DNA from: Sinorhizobium fredii USDA 257
GTDB taxonomy: Bacteria > Pseudomonadota > Alphaproteobacteria > Rhizobiales > Rhizobiaceae
Reading direction: 5' to 3'
Assembly: GCF_000265205.3 (NCBI RefSeq)
Contig: NC_018000.1
Span: 4,340,001 to 4,404,000, forward strand
DNA: 64,000 bases
The position numbers and the translations under genes were made by a program. Below, piece by piece: positions 1 through 8,863 of the stretch. The notes below the pieces were generated by a model. The model was given only the letters and a program-made list of their open reading frames with translations, was not told where the DNA came from and ran no database searches. Position 1 is the stretch's first letter; every line of letters begins with the position of its first letter.

Positions 1-196
1 TTGCGGCGAATGCGAGGCCGGCTTCAGTTGAAGTACGCGCCAGACATCATCTCAATCCGGCGCAACGCTATTTCGCCTGAAACCGGAACGCGCCCGCTCC
101 TCCCGATATGCGAGAAGACGCTCCGCATCAAGACCTGCAGTCGCCAAGCATAACATGGCCGACAGTCGACCGACAGGAATGGACGAAGCCGGTGCG

Positions 197-1213
197 TCAA
201 TCCTTGTTGCTGACGCCGGCCTGGGCAAAGGTCGCCATCCCGCCATGGCAGGCGGCTGCCGCCTTGACGATACCCGCGGCAAGGGCTGCGCCCGTGCCCT
301 CGCCGAGCCGCATGCCGAGCGCCAGGAGCGGCGTCTTGCCGAGCTTGTCGATGGCGCGCATGTGCCCGGGCTCTCCCGAGACATGGCCGATCAGGCAATG
401 GTCGAGTGCTGCCGGGTTGGCGGCCTTGAGGATCGCCGCCGCTGCCGTTGCCACGTAGCCGTCGATGATCACCGGCACTTTCTGCATGCGCGCCGCGAGA
501 ATGGCGCCAGCCATCGCCGCAATCTCGCGCCCGCCGAGCCGGCGCATCAGTTCGAGGGGATCGGACAGGTGATCGCGATGCAACGCCACGGCCCTTTCGA
601 CCGCCGCGAACTTGCGCCTCAGCACCTCGCCCTCGGAGCCGGTGCCCGGCCCGACCCAGTCCTCGGCCGTCCCGCCATAGAGGCCAAGGTTGATCGCCGC
701 GGCGATCGTCGTGTTGCCGATGCCCATCTCGCCGACGCAGAGCAGGTCCGTACCACCGGCGATCGCCTCCATGCCGAAGGCCATCGTCGCAGCGCAGTCG
801 CGTTCGGACAGAGCCGCTTCCTCGGTGATGTCGCCGGTCGGATAATCGAGCGCGAGGTCGAAGACCTTGAGTCCAAGGTCATGGGTGACGCAGATCTGAT
901 TGATGGCCGCACCGCCGGCGGCGAAATTCTCGACCATCTGTGCCGTAACCGACGAGGGGAAGGGTGTGACGCCCTGCCTGGTAACGCCGTGGTTGCCGGC
1001 AAAGATCGCGACGAGCGGCCGGTTGACCGCAGGCGGGCGGCCCGTCCAGGCAGCGAGCCAGAAGGCGATTTCCTCGAGACGGCCGAGCGCGCCCGGCGGC
1101 TTCGTCAGTTGCGCGTCCCGCTCGCGGGCCGCAACGAGCGCCGCCGCATCGGGTCCCGGCAGGTTACGCAACAACGCGCGGAAATCATCAAACGGCAGGC
1201 CGCTGGCACTCAT
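197..1213 (-). CDS. cobT: Nicotinate-nucleotide--dimethylbenzimidazole phosphoribosyltransferase CobT
   Basis: This enzyme transfers phosphoribose from nicotinate mononucleotide to 5,6-dimethylbenzimidazole, giving alpha-ribazole phosphate for the lower ligand of cobalamin. The 338-residue length is normal for the family. Visible landmarks are LTKPPGALGRLEE (36-48), the AGNHGVTRQGVTPFPSSVT region (72-90), GEMGIGNTT (161-169) and LGEGTGAALA (303-312); E305 aligns with the catalytic glutamate of Salmonella CobT. I chose the ATG at 1213 because the frame upstream of it is arginine- and glutamine-rich without family similarity. It is divergent from cobS, which catalyses the following assembly step; the two starts are 147 bp apart. 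No cobalamin riboswitch was recognised in that gap. Confidence 0.96.
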   Translation of the reverse strand: MSASGLPFDDFRALLRNLPGPDAAALVAARERDAQLTKPPGALGRLEEIAFWLAAWTGRPPAVNRPLVAIFAGNHGVTRQGVTPFPSSVTAQMVENFAAGGAAINQICVTHDLGLKVFDLALDYPTGDITEEAALSERDCAATMAFGMEAIAGGTDLLCVGEMGIGNTTIAAAINLGLYGGTAEDWVGPGTGSEGEVLRRKFAAVERAVALHRDHLSDPLELMRRLGGREIAAMAGAILAARMQKVPVIIDGYVATAAAAILKAANPAALDHCLIGHVSGEPGHMRAIDKLGKTPLLALGMRLGEGTGAALAAGIVKAAAACHGGMATFAQAGVSNKD

Positions 1214-1360
1214 AAGAAATCCTTGCATATCCGAAAGGGCGTTCGGCACCCTCATAGAGGCTGCCATCGCTCCCGGCAACGGCATTTGCGCCAAATGCTG
1301 TCGCCGGAGCATGATCCGGCAAAGGGCCGCGATTCGGGTGGTTCCGACCTGGGAGAGACT

Positions 1361-2149
1361 ATGCGCATTGTTGGCGATCTCTGTGATGATCTGGCGCGAT
1401 CGGTGGCGTTCTTGAGCCGCATCCCCATGCCTCGGCGGCATTTCGTCGGCCATGACAGTCGACTGAGCCGCGCCGTGCGTGCCTTCCCGCTCGCAGGCAT
1501 TCTGATCGCCCTCCCCGCGGCGTTGCTGGGGGCGCTCCTGGACGTGCTTCAAGCAAGCTCGCTGTTCACCGCTTTCCTGATCGTTGCCTTGCAGGCACTC
1601 GTTACCGGCGCGCTGCATGAGGACGGCCTCGGCGATACGGCCGACGGCCTCGGCGGCGGCCGCGATCGCGAATCCGCACTGGCGATCATGAAGGACAGCC
1701 GCATCGGCACCTATGCAGCCGTAGCCCTCATCCTTTCCTTCGGCCTGCGCGTCTCGGCGCTCGCTTCCTTCCTGCCGCTTCTCTCACCTATGGGCGCCGC
1801 ATCCGCGCTTCTCGCAACTGCCGCCCTCAGCCGTACCGCCATGGTCTGGCACTGGTCGCGCCTGCCGCCAGCGCGCCGCGATGGCGTCGCCGCCGCGGCC
1901 GGCGTTCCGGAGCCGCGCGCGACGTCACAAGCGCTTGGATCCGGAGCGCTCCTCTCGCTTCTGCTGTTTTATGCGGCCGGGGTTCCTCTGATCGCGGCTC
2001 TGCTCGCTTTCACCGCATTCGCCCTCACCGTGCGGGGATTCGGCAGGATCGTCTCCCGCAAGCTCGGCGGCCATACCGGCGACACGATCGGCGCCACGCA
2101 GCAGCTGACGGAAGTCGCCGTTCTCGGCGCTCTTGCGCTGGCGATATGA
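1361..2149 (+). CDS. cobS: Adenosylcobinamide-GDP ribazoletransferase (cobalamin synthase)
   Basis: This integral membrane enzyme (CobS, called CobV in Pseudomonas denitrificans) joins adenosylcobinamide-GDP to alpha-ribazole, finishing the cobalamin nucleotide loop. The 262-residue protein has the family acidic motif HEDGLGDTADGLGGG at residues 86-100 and several hydrophobic helices (about 43-80, 118-150, 200-225). The ATG at 1361 puts the SRIPMPRR segment close to the N-terminus, as in homologues; the open frame extends much further upstream but that part is antisense to cobT. The downstream DUF1289 gene starts at or just after its stop codon. Confidence 0.95.
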   Translation: MRIVGDLCDDLARSVAFLSRIPMPRRHFVGHDSRLSRAVRAFPLAGILIALPAALLGALLDVLQASSLFTAFLIVALQALVTGALHEDGLGDTADGLGGGRDRESALAIMKDSRIGTYAAVALILSFGLRVSALASFLPLLSPMGAASALLATAALSRTAMVWHWSRLPPARRDGVAAAAGVPEPRATSQALGSGALLSLLLFYAAGVPLIAALLAFTAFALTVRGFGRIVSRKLGGHTGDTIGATQQLTEVAVLGALALAI

Positions 2150-2190
2150 AAGACCGATATAATTCGACCAACCAGAGCAGAGCACGCCCG

Positions 2191-2412
2191 ATGGAATCTC
2201 CCTGCATTCTCGTTTGCGCGATCGATGACCGGACAGGCTACTGTTTCGGCTGCGGGCGTACGCGAGATGAAATCGGCTCCTGGACGCTCTACTCCGATGC
2301 AGAACGGCACAGCATCATGCAGGCGCTGCCGGCGCGGCTGGAGACAGTCGAGCGCAAGCCGCGACGCGAAACACGCAGGGCCCGGTTGGCGCGGGAACGA
2401 AGCGGCGCATGA
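2191..2412 (+). CDS. DUF1289 domain-containing protein
   Basis: This is a small protein of about 73 residues of unknown function. It has the DUF1289 cysteine pattern: SPCILVC followed by GYCFGCGRTRDEIGSW, giving Cx3C and Cx2C pairs that probably bind a metal. The C-terminal third is strongly basic. An alternative in-frame ATG at 2146 overlaps the cobS stop, but family similarity begins at MESPC, so the start at 2191 is preferred. Its own stop overlaps the start of the next gene by four bases (ATGA), which suggests cotranscription and translational coupling from cobS through the aspartic protease gene. Confidence 0.85.
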   Translation: MESPCILVCAIDDRTGYCFGCGRTRDEIGSWTLYSDAERHSIMQALPARLETVERKPRRETRRARLARERSGA

Positions 2413-3110
2413 ACCGTCTGATCCTTCTGCTGGCAATCCTCGCCGTTGGCCTCGCACTCCTGATCTTTAATCACGACAGCGGCCAGACTTTCGGCATGAA
2501 CAATGACGACTTCGGGCGGCTCGTTTCGCTCGCAGCCATTGCGACGCTGTTTGCTGCCGGCATCCTTCACAGCCGACGCCATTTCGGGGAGAGTGTGCGC
2601 CAGATCGCCCTATGGCTGCTGATCGCCGTTGGTCTCGTTTCCGGCTATGCCTATCGCGTCGAGCTTCAGACCTTCGGCGACCGGGTGCTCTCCGAACTCA
2701 TGCCCGGCCGGACGATGGTCATCACCGACGGCGAGGGGCAGCAGGAAATCGTGCTGCGCAAGCGCCTCGACGGCCACTTCCAGGCCGAGGCGACGATCAA
2801 TGGCGAGGCGGTCAGCATGCTCGTCGACACAGGAGCCAGCAGCATCGCCCTCACCTACGAGGACGCCGAGAGGATCGGCCTCGACCCGGAAAGTCTCGGC
2901 TATTCGGTGACGGTGATGACTGCAAACGGCCGGACGCTGGCCGCTCCGGTTACACTGGAGCAAATTGCCATCGGCCCGATCGAGCGGCGAAACATCCGCG
3001 CAATGGTCGCCGCCAAAGGCAACCTCGATCGCAGCCTGCTCGGCATGAGCTTCCTCTCGACCCTGGACTCTCTGCAGATGCGCACCGACGAGTTGCGGCT
3101 GCGGGACTAG
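2409..3110 (+). CDS. Membrane-anchored retropepsin-like aspartic protease (TIGR02281 family)
   Basis: This 233-residue protein has two hydrophobic segments (about 2-20 and 64-82), then a periplasmic clan AA aspartic protease domain. The single catalytic motif is MLVDTGASSIAL, with DTGAS at 140-144. One such motif per chain is expected for a retropepsin-like enzyme that works as a dimer. The C-terminal GMSFLSTL segment is typical of the family. The physiological substrate is not known to me. It is the last gene of the cobS unit and faces the convergent ABC permease gene only about 10 bp away. Confidence 0.88.
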   Translation: MNRLILLLAILAVGLALLIFNHDSGQTFGMNNDDFGRLVSLAAIATLFAAGILHSRRHFGESVRQIALWLLIAVGLVSGYAYRVELQTFGDRVLSELMPGRTMVITDGEGQQEIVLRKRLDGHFQAEATINGEAVSMLVDTGASSIALTYEDAERIGLDPESLGYSVTVMTANGRTLAAPVTLEQIAIGPIERRNIRAMVAAKGNLDRSLLGMSFLSTLDSLQMRTDELRLRD

Positions 3111-3119
3111 ATCCAGCCG

Positions 3120-3881
3120 TCAATTGCGCAGCCTGTAGCCGGTGCGGAAGATCCAGGCCAGCACGGCCATGCAAATCGCGAGGAAAGCGACGATGATCAC
3201 GGCGCTCGCGAGCGGATTGACGTCTGAAATCTCGAAGAAGCTCCAGCGGAAACCACTGATCAGATAGAGTACCGGATTGAAGTGGCTCAGCGTCCGCCAG
3301 AATGGCGGCAGCATATCGACCGAGTAGAAGCTTCCTCCAAGGAAGACGAGCGGCGGGACGACCAGCATCGGGATCAGGTTCAATTGCTCGAAGTCTTTCG
3401 CCCAGATGCCGATGATGAAGCCGAAAAGGCTGAAGGTCACCGCCGTCAGCACGAAGAAGAAGATCATCGCGAAGGGGTGGGCGATGCTGAGATCGACGAA
3501 CAGTGACGCGGTGATCAGAATGATCGTGCCGATCATCAAGCCCTTGGTCGCCGCCGCGCCGACATAGCCGAGAACGATTTCCAGCATCGAGATCGGCGAT
3601 GACAGCACTTCGTAGATCGTGCCGGTGAATTTCGGGAAATAGATGCCGAAGGAACCGTTTCCGATGCATTGCGTCAGCAGCGTCAGCATCATCAGCCCGG
3701 GCGTGATGAAGGCACCGTAGGAGACGCCGTCGATCTGCTGGATGCGTTCGCCGATCGCCGCACCGAAGACGATGAAATAGAGCGAGGTGGAGATGACCGG
3801 CGACACCACGCTCTGCAGCAGGGTGCGGCGCGTGCGCGCCATCTCGAAGAAATAGATGGACTTGACCGCTTCGATGTTCAT
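3120..3881 (-). CDS. ABC-2 type transporter permease (YadH-like)
   Basis: This 253-residue ABC-2 family membrane protein has about six hydrophobic helices and the conserved [17 protein letters not shown] region before the last periplasmic loop. It ends in a short basic tail. Its start overlaps the stop of the ATPase gene by four bases, so the two form a classic export pair, resembling E. coli YadG/YadH. The exported substrate cannot be told from sequence. Confidence 0.92.
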   Translation of the reverse strand: MNIEAVKSIYFFEMARTRRTLLQSVVSPVISTSLYFIVFGAAIGERIQQIDGVSYGAFITPGLMMLTLLTQCIGNGSFGIYFPKFTGTIYEVLSSPISMLEIVLGYVGAAATKGLMIGTIILITASLFVDLSIAHPFAMIFFFVLTAVTFSLFGFIIGIWAKDFEQLNLIPMLVVPPLVFLGGSFYSVDMLPPFWRTLSHFNPVLYLISGFRWSFFEISDVNPLASAVIIVAFLAICMAVLAWIFRTGYRLRN

Positions 3882-4804
3882 CGCCCCGCCTCCACGATCT
3901 CGACGAAAATATCCTCAAGCGAACTCTGCCGCGTCGAGAGATCCCGTAGCCTGACCCCGGTCTCCGCGAGCGTCGCGAGCAGCGCGGTAATGCCGGTCCG
4001 ATCGGCGCTCGTGTCGTACTCGTAGATCAGACTCTGGCCATTGTCCTCGAGCGTCAGATTGTAGGACGACAACGAGTCCGGGATGCGCTCCAACGGTTGG
4101 GCGAGATCGACGCGCAGCTGCTTGCGACCAAGCTTCGTCATCAGCGCGTTCTTGTCCTCGACCAGAAGGATTTCACCGCCATTGATGACGGCGATCCGGT
4201 CGGCGATCTCTTCCGCTTCTTCGATGTAGTGCGTCGTCAGAATGATCGTCACGCCCGAAGCGCGCAGCCGCTCGACGACCTCCCACATGCTCTTGCGCAG
4301 GCTGACGTCGACACCAGCGGTCGGCTCGTCGAGGAAGAGCACCCGCGGTTCGTGCGACAGCGCCTTGGCGATCAGTACGCGCCGCTTCATACCGCCCGAA
4401 AGCTCGCGCAGCATGTTGTCCTTCTTGTTCCAGAGCGACAGATCCTTCAGCACCTTCTCGATGTGGGCCGGGTCCGGCTTCTTGCCATGCAGGCCGCGCG
4501 AAAAGGAAACGGTGTTCCATACCGTCTCGAAGGCATCCGTCGTCAGCTCCTGCGGCACGAGCCCGATCATCGCCCGCGTCTGGCGGAAGTCGCGCACGAC
4601 GTCATGGCCATTGACGGTAACCTCTCCGCCGCTCGGATTGACGATGCCGCAGATGATCGAGATCAGGGTGGTCTTGCCGGCCCCGTTTGGCCCGAGCAGG
4701 GCGAGGATCTCTCCCTCCTCGATATCGAGGCTGACACCCTTCAGCGCCTCGAAGCCGGAGGCATAGGTTTTCGACAGGTTTGAAACGGAAACAATAGAAG
4801 CCAT
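3878..4804 (-). CDS. ABC transporter ATP-binding protein (YadG-like)
   Basis: This 308-residue cytoplasmic ATPase has Walker [10 protein letters not shown] (38-46), the signature LSGGM (135-139), Walker B VLFLDE (155-160) and the H-loop [10 protein letters not shown]. The C-terminal 90 residues form the extension usual for ABC-2 exporters. It pairs with the downstream permease gene, which overlaps it. Both are read on the minus strand from a promoter expected in the 170-bp gap toward bigR. Confidence 0.94.
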   Translation of the reverse strand: MASIVSVSNLSKTYASGFEALKGVSLDIEEGEILALLGPNGAGKTTLISIICGIVNPSGGEVTVNGHDVVRDFRQTRAMIGLVPQELTTDAFETVWNTVSFSRGLHGKKPDPAHIEKVLKDLSLWNKKDNMLRELSGGMKRRVLIAKALSHEPRVLFLDEPTAGVDVSLRKSMWEVVERLRASGVTIILTTHYIEEAEEIADRIAVINGGEILLVEDKNALMTKLGRKQLRVDLAQPLERIPDSLSSYNLTLEDNGQSLIYEYDTSADRTGITALLATLAETGVRLRDLSTRQSSLEDIFVEIVEAGR

Positions 4805-4978
4805 GAAAAAACGGATCCGAATGCGGGCAATATCGGCAGGGTTGCCGCTCCTATATGGGCCAAGTCACGCTGTTTTGCAGCCCATGCCGCGCAAATTTAA
4901 AGGTGACGCTCCGTCAAATGATATCCGGGGCAGCGACGCTGAGAGGCCCGACGCCACCGCCGCGCTCCAAAAGGGCGA

Positions 4979-5326
4979 TCATGGGCTGCCATCCCCGCCA
5001 GCATCTCCCTGGTGGCAGAAGATCTCATAAAGCGCCATGATCAGCCGCTCGGCTTTGTCATCCGCCAGCCGATAGAAGATTTGTTTGGCGTCGCGGCGCG
5101 TTGCGACGATGCCCGCTTCCCGCAGTACGGTCAGTTGCTGCGACAAGGTCGGCTGGTGGATGCCGAGCGTCTCCTCCAACTGGCCCACCGAGTACTCGCC
5201 TTCGACAAGCGTGCAGGCGATTATCAGCCGGTTCTGGTTTGCGAGCGTCTTGAGCAACGCCGCGGCTTCGCCCGTCCGCTCGCCCATGTGCGGGCGGACG
5301 TTTCGGAATTTCGTCAGCGTTCGCAT
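4979..5326 (-). CDS. bigR: ArsR-family sulfide/persulfide-responsive repressor BigR
   Basis: This winged-helix regulator of about 115 residues has an ArsR-type recognition region (LEETLGIHQPTLSQQLTVLR). Two cysteines lie in IIACTLVEG and YEIFCHQGD, the positions of the redox pair that forms a disulfide or polysulfide bridge in BigR/SqrR-type sensors, so the protein probably derepresses in response to sulfane sulfur. The ATG at 5326 is chosen over the one at 5332 because AAGGAG lies six bases before it and directly abuts the earlier one. It sits 12 bp downstream of the persulfide dioxygenase gene, with which it forms an autoregulated unit. Confidence 0.9.
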   Translation of the reverse strand: MRTLTKFRNVRPHMGERTGEAAALLKTLANQNRLIIACTLVEGEYSVGQLEETLGIHQPTLSQQLTVLREAGIVATRRDAKQIFYRLADDKAERLIMALYEIFCHQGDAGGDGSP

Positions 5327-5338
5327 CTCCATCTCCTT

Positions 5339-6229
5339 TCAGCCCCATGCCGCTCCCTTGAGCGCATTGAGCGGAAATTTCAGATAGCGCGCGCCATTGG
5401 CCTCCGGATCCGGCAAGCGACCGCCGCGAATATTGACCTGCAATGCGTGCAGGATCAGCTTCGGCATCGGCAGAGATCGGTCGCGTGCCTCCCGCAGTTG
5501 AACGAACTGATCCTCAGTGACGCCAGCAATATGCGTATTACAGCGCTTCTCCTCGCCCACGGTACTTTCCCAGCGCGGCTCGCGGCCTTCCGGTCGGTAA
5601 TCGTGACCGGTGAAAACCCGGGTTTCGTCCGGCAGCGCAAGAATCTCGGCGATAGAGCGCCACAGCTGACGTGCGTCGCCTCCGGGGAAATCCGCCCGGG
5701 CCGTCCCGCTGTCGGGCATGAAGATCGTGTCGTGGACAAAGGCCGCGTCGTCGAAGATAAAGGTCACGGAAGCAAGGGTATGGCCTGGCGAATAGAGCAC
5801 CCGTCCTTCGATCGATCCGAGATGCAAACGCTCGCCCCCTTCAAACAGGCGGTCCCATTGCGAACCGTCCACAGCAAGCTCCGGCCAATTATAGATCGCC
5901 TTCCAAAGCTTCTGGACGCGCACCACTTCGGAGCCAATGCCGGTCGGCGCGCCGGTACGTTCCTTGAGATAGGCCGCGGCCGAGAAATGGTCCGCATGCG
6001 GATGGGTGTCGAGTATCCATTCGACCGTCAGGCCATTCCGGCCCACATATTCGAGGATCAGGTCCGCCTGCTCGGTTGCCGTCGTACCCGATTTCTCATC
6101 GAAATCGAGCACCGGGTCGATGATGGCGCAATGCTTTGTCAGCGGATCGGAAACGACGTACTGGATGCTTCCCGTGCGACACTCATAAAAGCCTTTGACG
6201 TCCGGCTTTGCAGTTGCAGCTGCACACAT
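5339..6229 (-). CDS. blh: Persulfide dioxygenase, metallo-beta-lactamase fold (Blh/ETHE1-like)
   Basis: This non-heme iron enzyme of the ETHE1 group is expected to oxidise glutathione persulfide to sulfite. The metallo-beta-lactamase motif THPHADHF is clear, followed by SPGHTLASV, the FMPDSGTARADFPGG substrate region and TGHDYRPEGREP. The frame is open to a TTG at 6256. I prefer ATG 6229, which has GGGGG six bases upstream and leaves an AT-rich imperfect palindrome at 6251-6272 free as a BigR operator candidate. Its product, sulfite, would normally be exported by the TauE/SafE protein encoded upstream, which is frameshifted here. Confidence 0.9.
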   Translation of the reverse strand: MCAAATAKPDVKGFYECRTGSIQYVVSDPLTKHCAIIDPVLDFDEKSGTTATEQADLILEYVGRNGLTVEWILDTHPHADHFSAAAYLKERTGAPTGIGSEVVRVQKLWKAIYNWPELAVDGSQWDRLFEGGERLHLGSIEGRVLYSPGHTLASVTFIFDDAAFVHDTIFMPDSGTARADFPGGDARQLWRSIAEILALPDETRVFTGHDYRPEGREPRWESTVGEEKRCNTHIAGVTEDQFVQLREARDRSLPMPKLILHALQVNIRGGRLPDPEANGARYLKFPLNALKGAAWG

Positions 6230-6250
6230 CGTTGCCCCCATTTCATCAAA

Positions 6251-6272
6251 ATACAATTAAATATAATGTAAT
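6251..6272. promoter_or_regulatory. Candidate BigR operator
   Basis: This AT-rich stretch stands out from its GC-rich surroundings. Its arms ATACAATTA and TAATGTAAT form an imperfect inverted repeat matching at 7 of 9 positions. It lies just upstream of the chosen start of the persulfide dioxygenase gene, and BigR binds AT-rich palindromes in this position in other bacteria. The assignment is an inference from position and composition. Confidence 0.55.
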
Positions 6273-6369
6273 CGTTCGGCCGAACAAGTGACCCAGGACG
6301 ACGTCAATCTCGCGTCGCGCGTTCAAGAGCTCGGAGAAGCGGATTATCGCACAGGCGCGATACGGAGGG

Positions 6370-7235
6370 TCACCCAATTTCGGGTTGCCGGCGATGCCAT
6401 GATGCGGGCCCGCTTATCCCGGGCCAGCCGTAGAGGCTGTAAAGGAAGCGCAAGGCTATCAAGGTCATGAAAATACCGAATACCGCCTCGAGCTGCCTTC
6501 TGTCCATCGCATGGGCAAGACGAACGCCGAGCGGCGCCACCAGCAACGAGACCGGAATGATCAAGGCAACTGCGATCCAGTTGACGAAGCCGGTCGAGAG
6601 CGGCGGTAGACCCGGCTCGCCCCAGCCCGCCCAGATGTAGCCGAACAGTCCGGGGATCGAAATCAGCACGCCGACGCCGGAGGATGTCGCGATCGCCTGA
6701 TGGATGGGCCCGTTGTAAAGCGTCATGAATGTATTGTTGAGCACGCCGACGCCGACACCCATCAGCCCGGACAAGATGCCGATCACCGCCGACCAGCCAC
6801 TTGACCGGATTCTTCGGAAGCTCCGTGCCGAGGCGCCAGGTCGCGCGGTTGAAGATCATCCGCAACGCGACCGCGAACGCAATGACAGCGAAGATCAGCC
6901 GCAAGGTCTCGCTGCTGACATAGGCCGCGATCACGGTAGCGAGGATGGCGCCGAGCGGAATGGCAAGGATCCAATTGCGCAACAAGGCCGTGTCAGCGCC
7001 GGTAGTGCAACAGGAAGGAGCGCACCGAGGTGGGGACGATGATCGCCGTCGAGGTGCCCACCGAAAGATGCATCCGCACCGCGTCGTCGACACCAAGAAT
7101 CCCAAAGACCTGAAAGAAAACCGGTACGAGGATGGCACCGCCGCCGACGCCGAAGAGGCCCGCAAGCACGCCGGATACGACGCCGGCCGCGGCCAGCGCC
7201 AGGGCAAACATCATCAGTTCCGAGAGCGGCGGCAT
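6370..7235 (-). pseudogene. TauE/SafE sulfite-exporter family permease, two frameshifts
   Basis: The TauE/SafE membrane protein is split over three frames. The N-terminal part (from MPPLSELMMF at 7235, with LAGLFGVGGGAILVP) stops near 6993 after SFLLHYRR. The middle part (DTALLRNWILAIPLG to NPVKWLVGG) is in a second frame. The C-terminal part (IGILSGLMGVGVG to the stop at 6370) is in a third. Each break is explained by one or two missing bases, near 7005 and 6790. The joined product would be about 285 residues, normal for the family. It belongs to the BigR/persulfide dioxygenase locus and probably exported sulfite. Sequencing error is an alternative explanation. Confidence 0.75.
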
Positions 7236-7358
7236 GGAAAAATCCGATCGTGCTGAAGGCCGGCAGCGGATGTGGATGAGTGCCATCACTGTCATGAAAC
7301 GGTGATGGATTTCAATCACCTTCAAACGGCGCGGAGCGGCCCCGCTCTCGTGATTTGC

Positions 7359-7417
7359 ACGCCGGAGCCTCCCCTATGCTCCGGCGTTTTGGCCGGCCCC
7401 CGCCGGCCTCTTTTTTT
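7359..7417 (+). terminator. Tandem plus-strand intrinsic terminators
   Basis: Two hairpins follow each other. ACGCCGGAGC pairs with GCTCCGGCGT (7359-7387, followed by TTTT). GGCCGGC pairs with GCCGGCC over a CCCC loop (7391-7408, followed by TC and seven T). Both U-tracts are on the plus strand, although the genes on either side are read on the minus strand. They would therefore end a plus-strand transcript starting somewhere in 7236-7350. Confidence 0.7.
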
Positions 7418-7430
7418 GTGTCGCCGACCG

Positions 7431-8657
7431 CTAATCGCAATGCCGGTAGCCGGATTTACGCGTCCGCAGATCAAAGTGGAAATGGTCCTTGTGGAACGGA
7501 TCGCTGCCGGGGCCGAGCACGGTGTGGAAATACTTGCAGCTATCGGCGCGCACGGCCTTTAACAGCCCGCGCTCCCGGAAGGCGAAGAAGCCCTTCCGGC
7601 GCACGTCGATCTCCTTGCCGTTCTTCAAGACGAATTTGCCGACGTCGATGGCATTGCCGCGCGCATGTTCCGACATTGGATTGCCGCGGCGCGAGTTCAT
7701 CGTCCGGCAGGAATAGCCGCCGAGCGGCTTGATCGTCTTGACGCCGGACCAGTAGCGGTAGCGCGAAGACGGCGCGAGTTCGTACTTCACCCACTTGGCA
7801 AACGCTTCGGTCACTTGGCAATTGAGCTTCACCGCAGGCTTGACGGCAATGTTGCCCGAAAGGCCGCTGATCTCGACCGGATAGTCGATGCCGCAAGACG
7901 GTCCGTTATAAATGCGCGGCACATCGCGGAAGATGACGCCGAGCCTCTTCAGTCGCTGGCGGCAGGCGATCTCCGAGCGAGGCATTTCGCCTGTATATTC
8001 GGGCGCCGAGAGAGGATTGCGGGCGCGCGGCAGGAAGGCGACCTGCTGCGGCTCCTCGGCACGCCGACCGGCCCGCTGCGGCGTGACGTGTCGCGCCCTC
8101 GACGGCTCTTCGGGCGAGATCTGTTCCGGCGTCAGCGGCGGCAGATCGGGATCGTAGCCCGGAGATGCTTCCGCTGCGGGCGCAAGCTCGGCGGAGCCGC
8201 CGAGCTGACGCACATTGTCCTCGCCGATACCGCCGACAACCGGCTGAGTGGCGTTGCCTTCGGCAATGTCACCGGCCTGCTCCTGCGCCAGGCCGACGAC
8301 CGGCTCGACGCCGAGCATTGCATCCATATTGACGCCTTCGGGCGGAACCGACATTGGGCCGGCGCTTGCGACTTGCGTTTCAGCCGTATCCGGCTGGCTG
8401 TCGATCATCGGCAGACTGCCCTGCGGCTCGGCAGCGCCAGCGGCCCCGTCACTGAGGGTCGATACCGGCCCTTCCGACGGATAGGCGGCGGCCGCCTGTT
8501 CCGGTTTGGTTACGACGCGGCTCGGCCTGATGGCGCCGACACGGGAGGCGCCGTCGACCCTGGTCGGCGGCGAAAGTGCGTCAGTGCTGCAGGCCACAAG
8601 CGGGATGGACAGCAGCAGCGCCGTCAACGGTCGATGGAGAAGAGAAACATACGCCAT
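7431..8657 (-). CDS. Extensin-like family lipoprotein
   Basis: This protein has about 408 residues. The start at 8657 places a signal peptide before a lipobox (LVAC, C23), so it is probably an outer-membrane or periplasmic lipoprotein. Residues about 25-210 are a low-complexity proline, alanine and glutamate-rich linker. The C-terminal 180 residues form the bacterial extensin-like domain: CRQRLKRLGV, GPSCGIDYPVEISGL, the SEHARGNAIDVGKF motif, and a final DPFHKDHFHFDLR. The H/D and HxH pattern resembles LAS-type peptidoglycan peptidases, so a cell-wall role is likely but inferred. An earlier TTG start at 8723 would destroy the signal peptide. Confidence 0.88.
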   Translation of the reverse strand: MAYVSLLHRPLTALLLSIPLVACSTDALSPPTRVDGASRVGAIRPSRVVTKPEQAAAAYPSEGPVSTLSDGAAGAAEPQGSLPMIDSQPDTAETQVASAGPMSVPPEGVNMDAMLGVEPVVGLAQEQAGDIAEGNATQPVVGGIGEDNVRQLGGSAELAPAAEASPGYDPDLPPLTPEQISPEEPSRARHVTPQRAGRRAEEPQQVAFLPRARNPLSAPEYTGEMPRSEIACRQRLKRLGVIFRDVPRIYNGPSCGIDYPVEISGLSGNIAVKPAVKLNCQVTEAFAKWVKYELAPSSRYRYWSGVKTIKPLGGYSCRTMNSRRGNPMSEHARGNAIDVGKFVLKNGKEIDVRRKGFFAFRERGLLKAVRADSCKYFHTVLGPGSDPFHKDHFHFDLRTRKSGYRHCD

Positions 8658-8863
8658 ACCAATTGCCGCCTTCGTCCATGACAAAGCCACGACTTTGTCG
8701 GTCCATCGCCCGCCCGCAATCAAAACGTGGCGCCCCGCTATGTCGCCAAGCGGGCAAGCGGCCGAGAAAGACGGGTTCAGGCCGTACTATATGCAAACGT
8801 GGTAAATGAAGCGTTTGCTCGACACCAAAAGTGGCGCGAGTCCTGCCTCGGGTCGCGGTCTCC

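Noticed and set aside
1..196. Short open frames at the left edge
   Set aside because: None shows a recognisable protein family or ribosome-binding site; the stretch downstream of cobT is left unassigned.
155..1360. Upstream part of the plus-strand frame leading into cobS
   Set aside because: It is antisense to cobT and shows no similarity; cobS begins at 1361.
1214..1360. Cobalamin riboswitch in the cobT-cobS gap
   Set aside because: The 147-bp gap is too short for a full element plus two promoters, and no B12-box-like sequence was seen.
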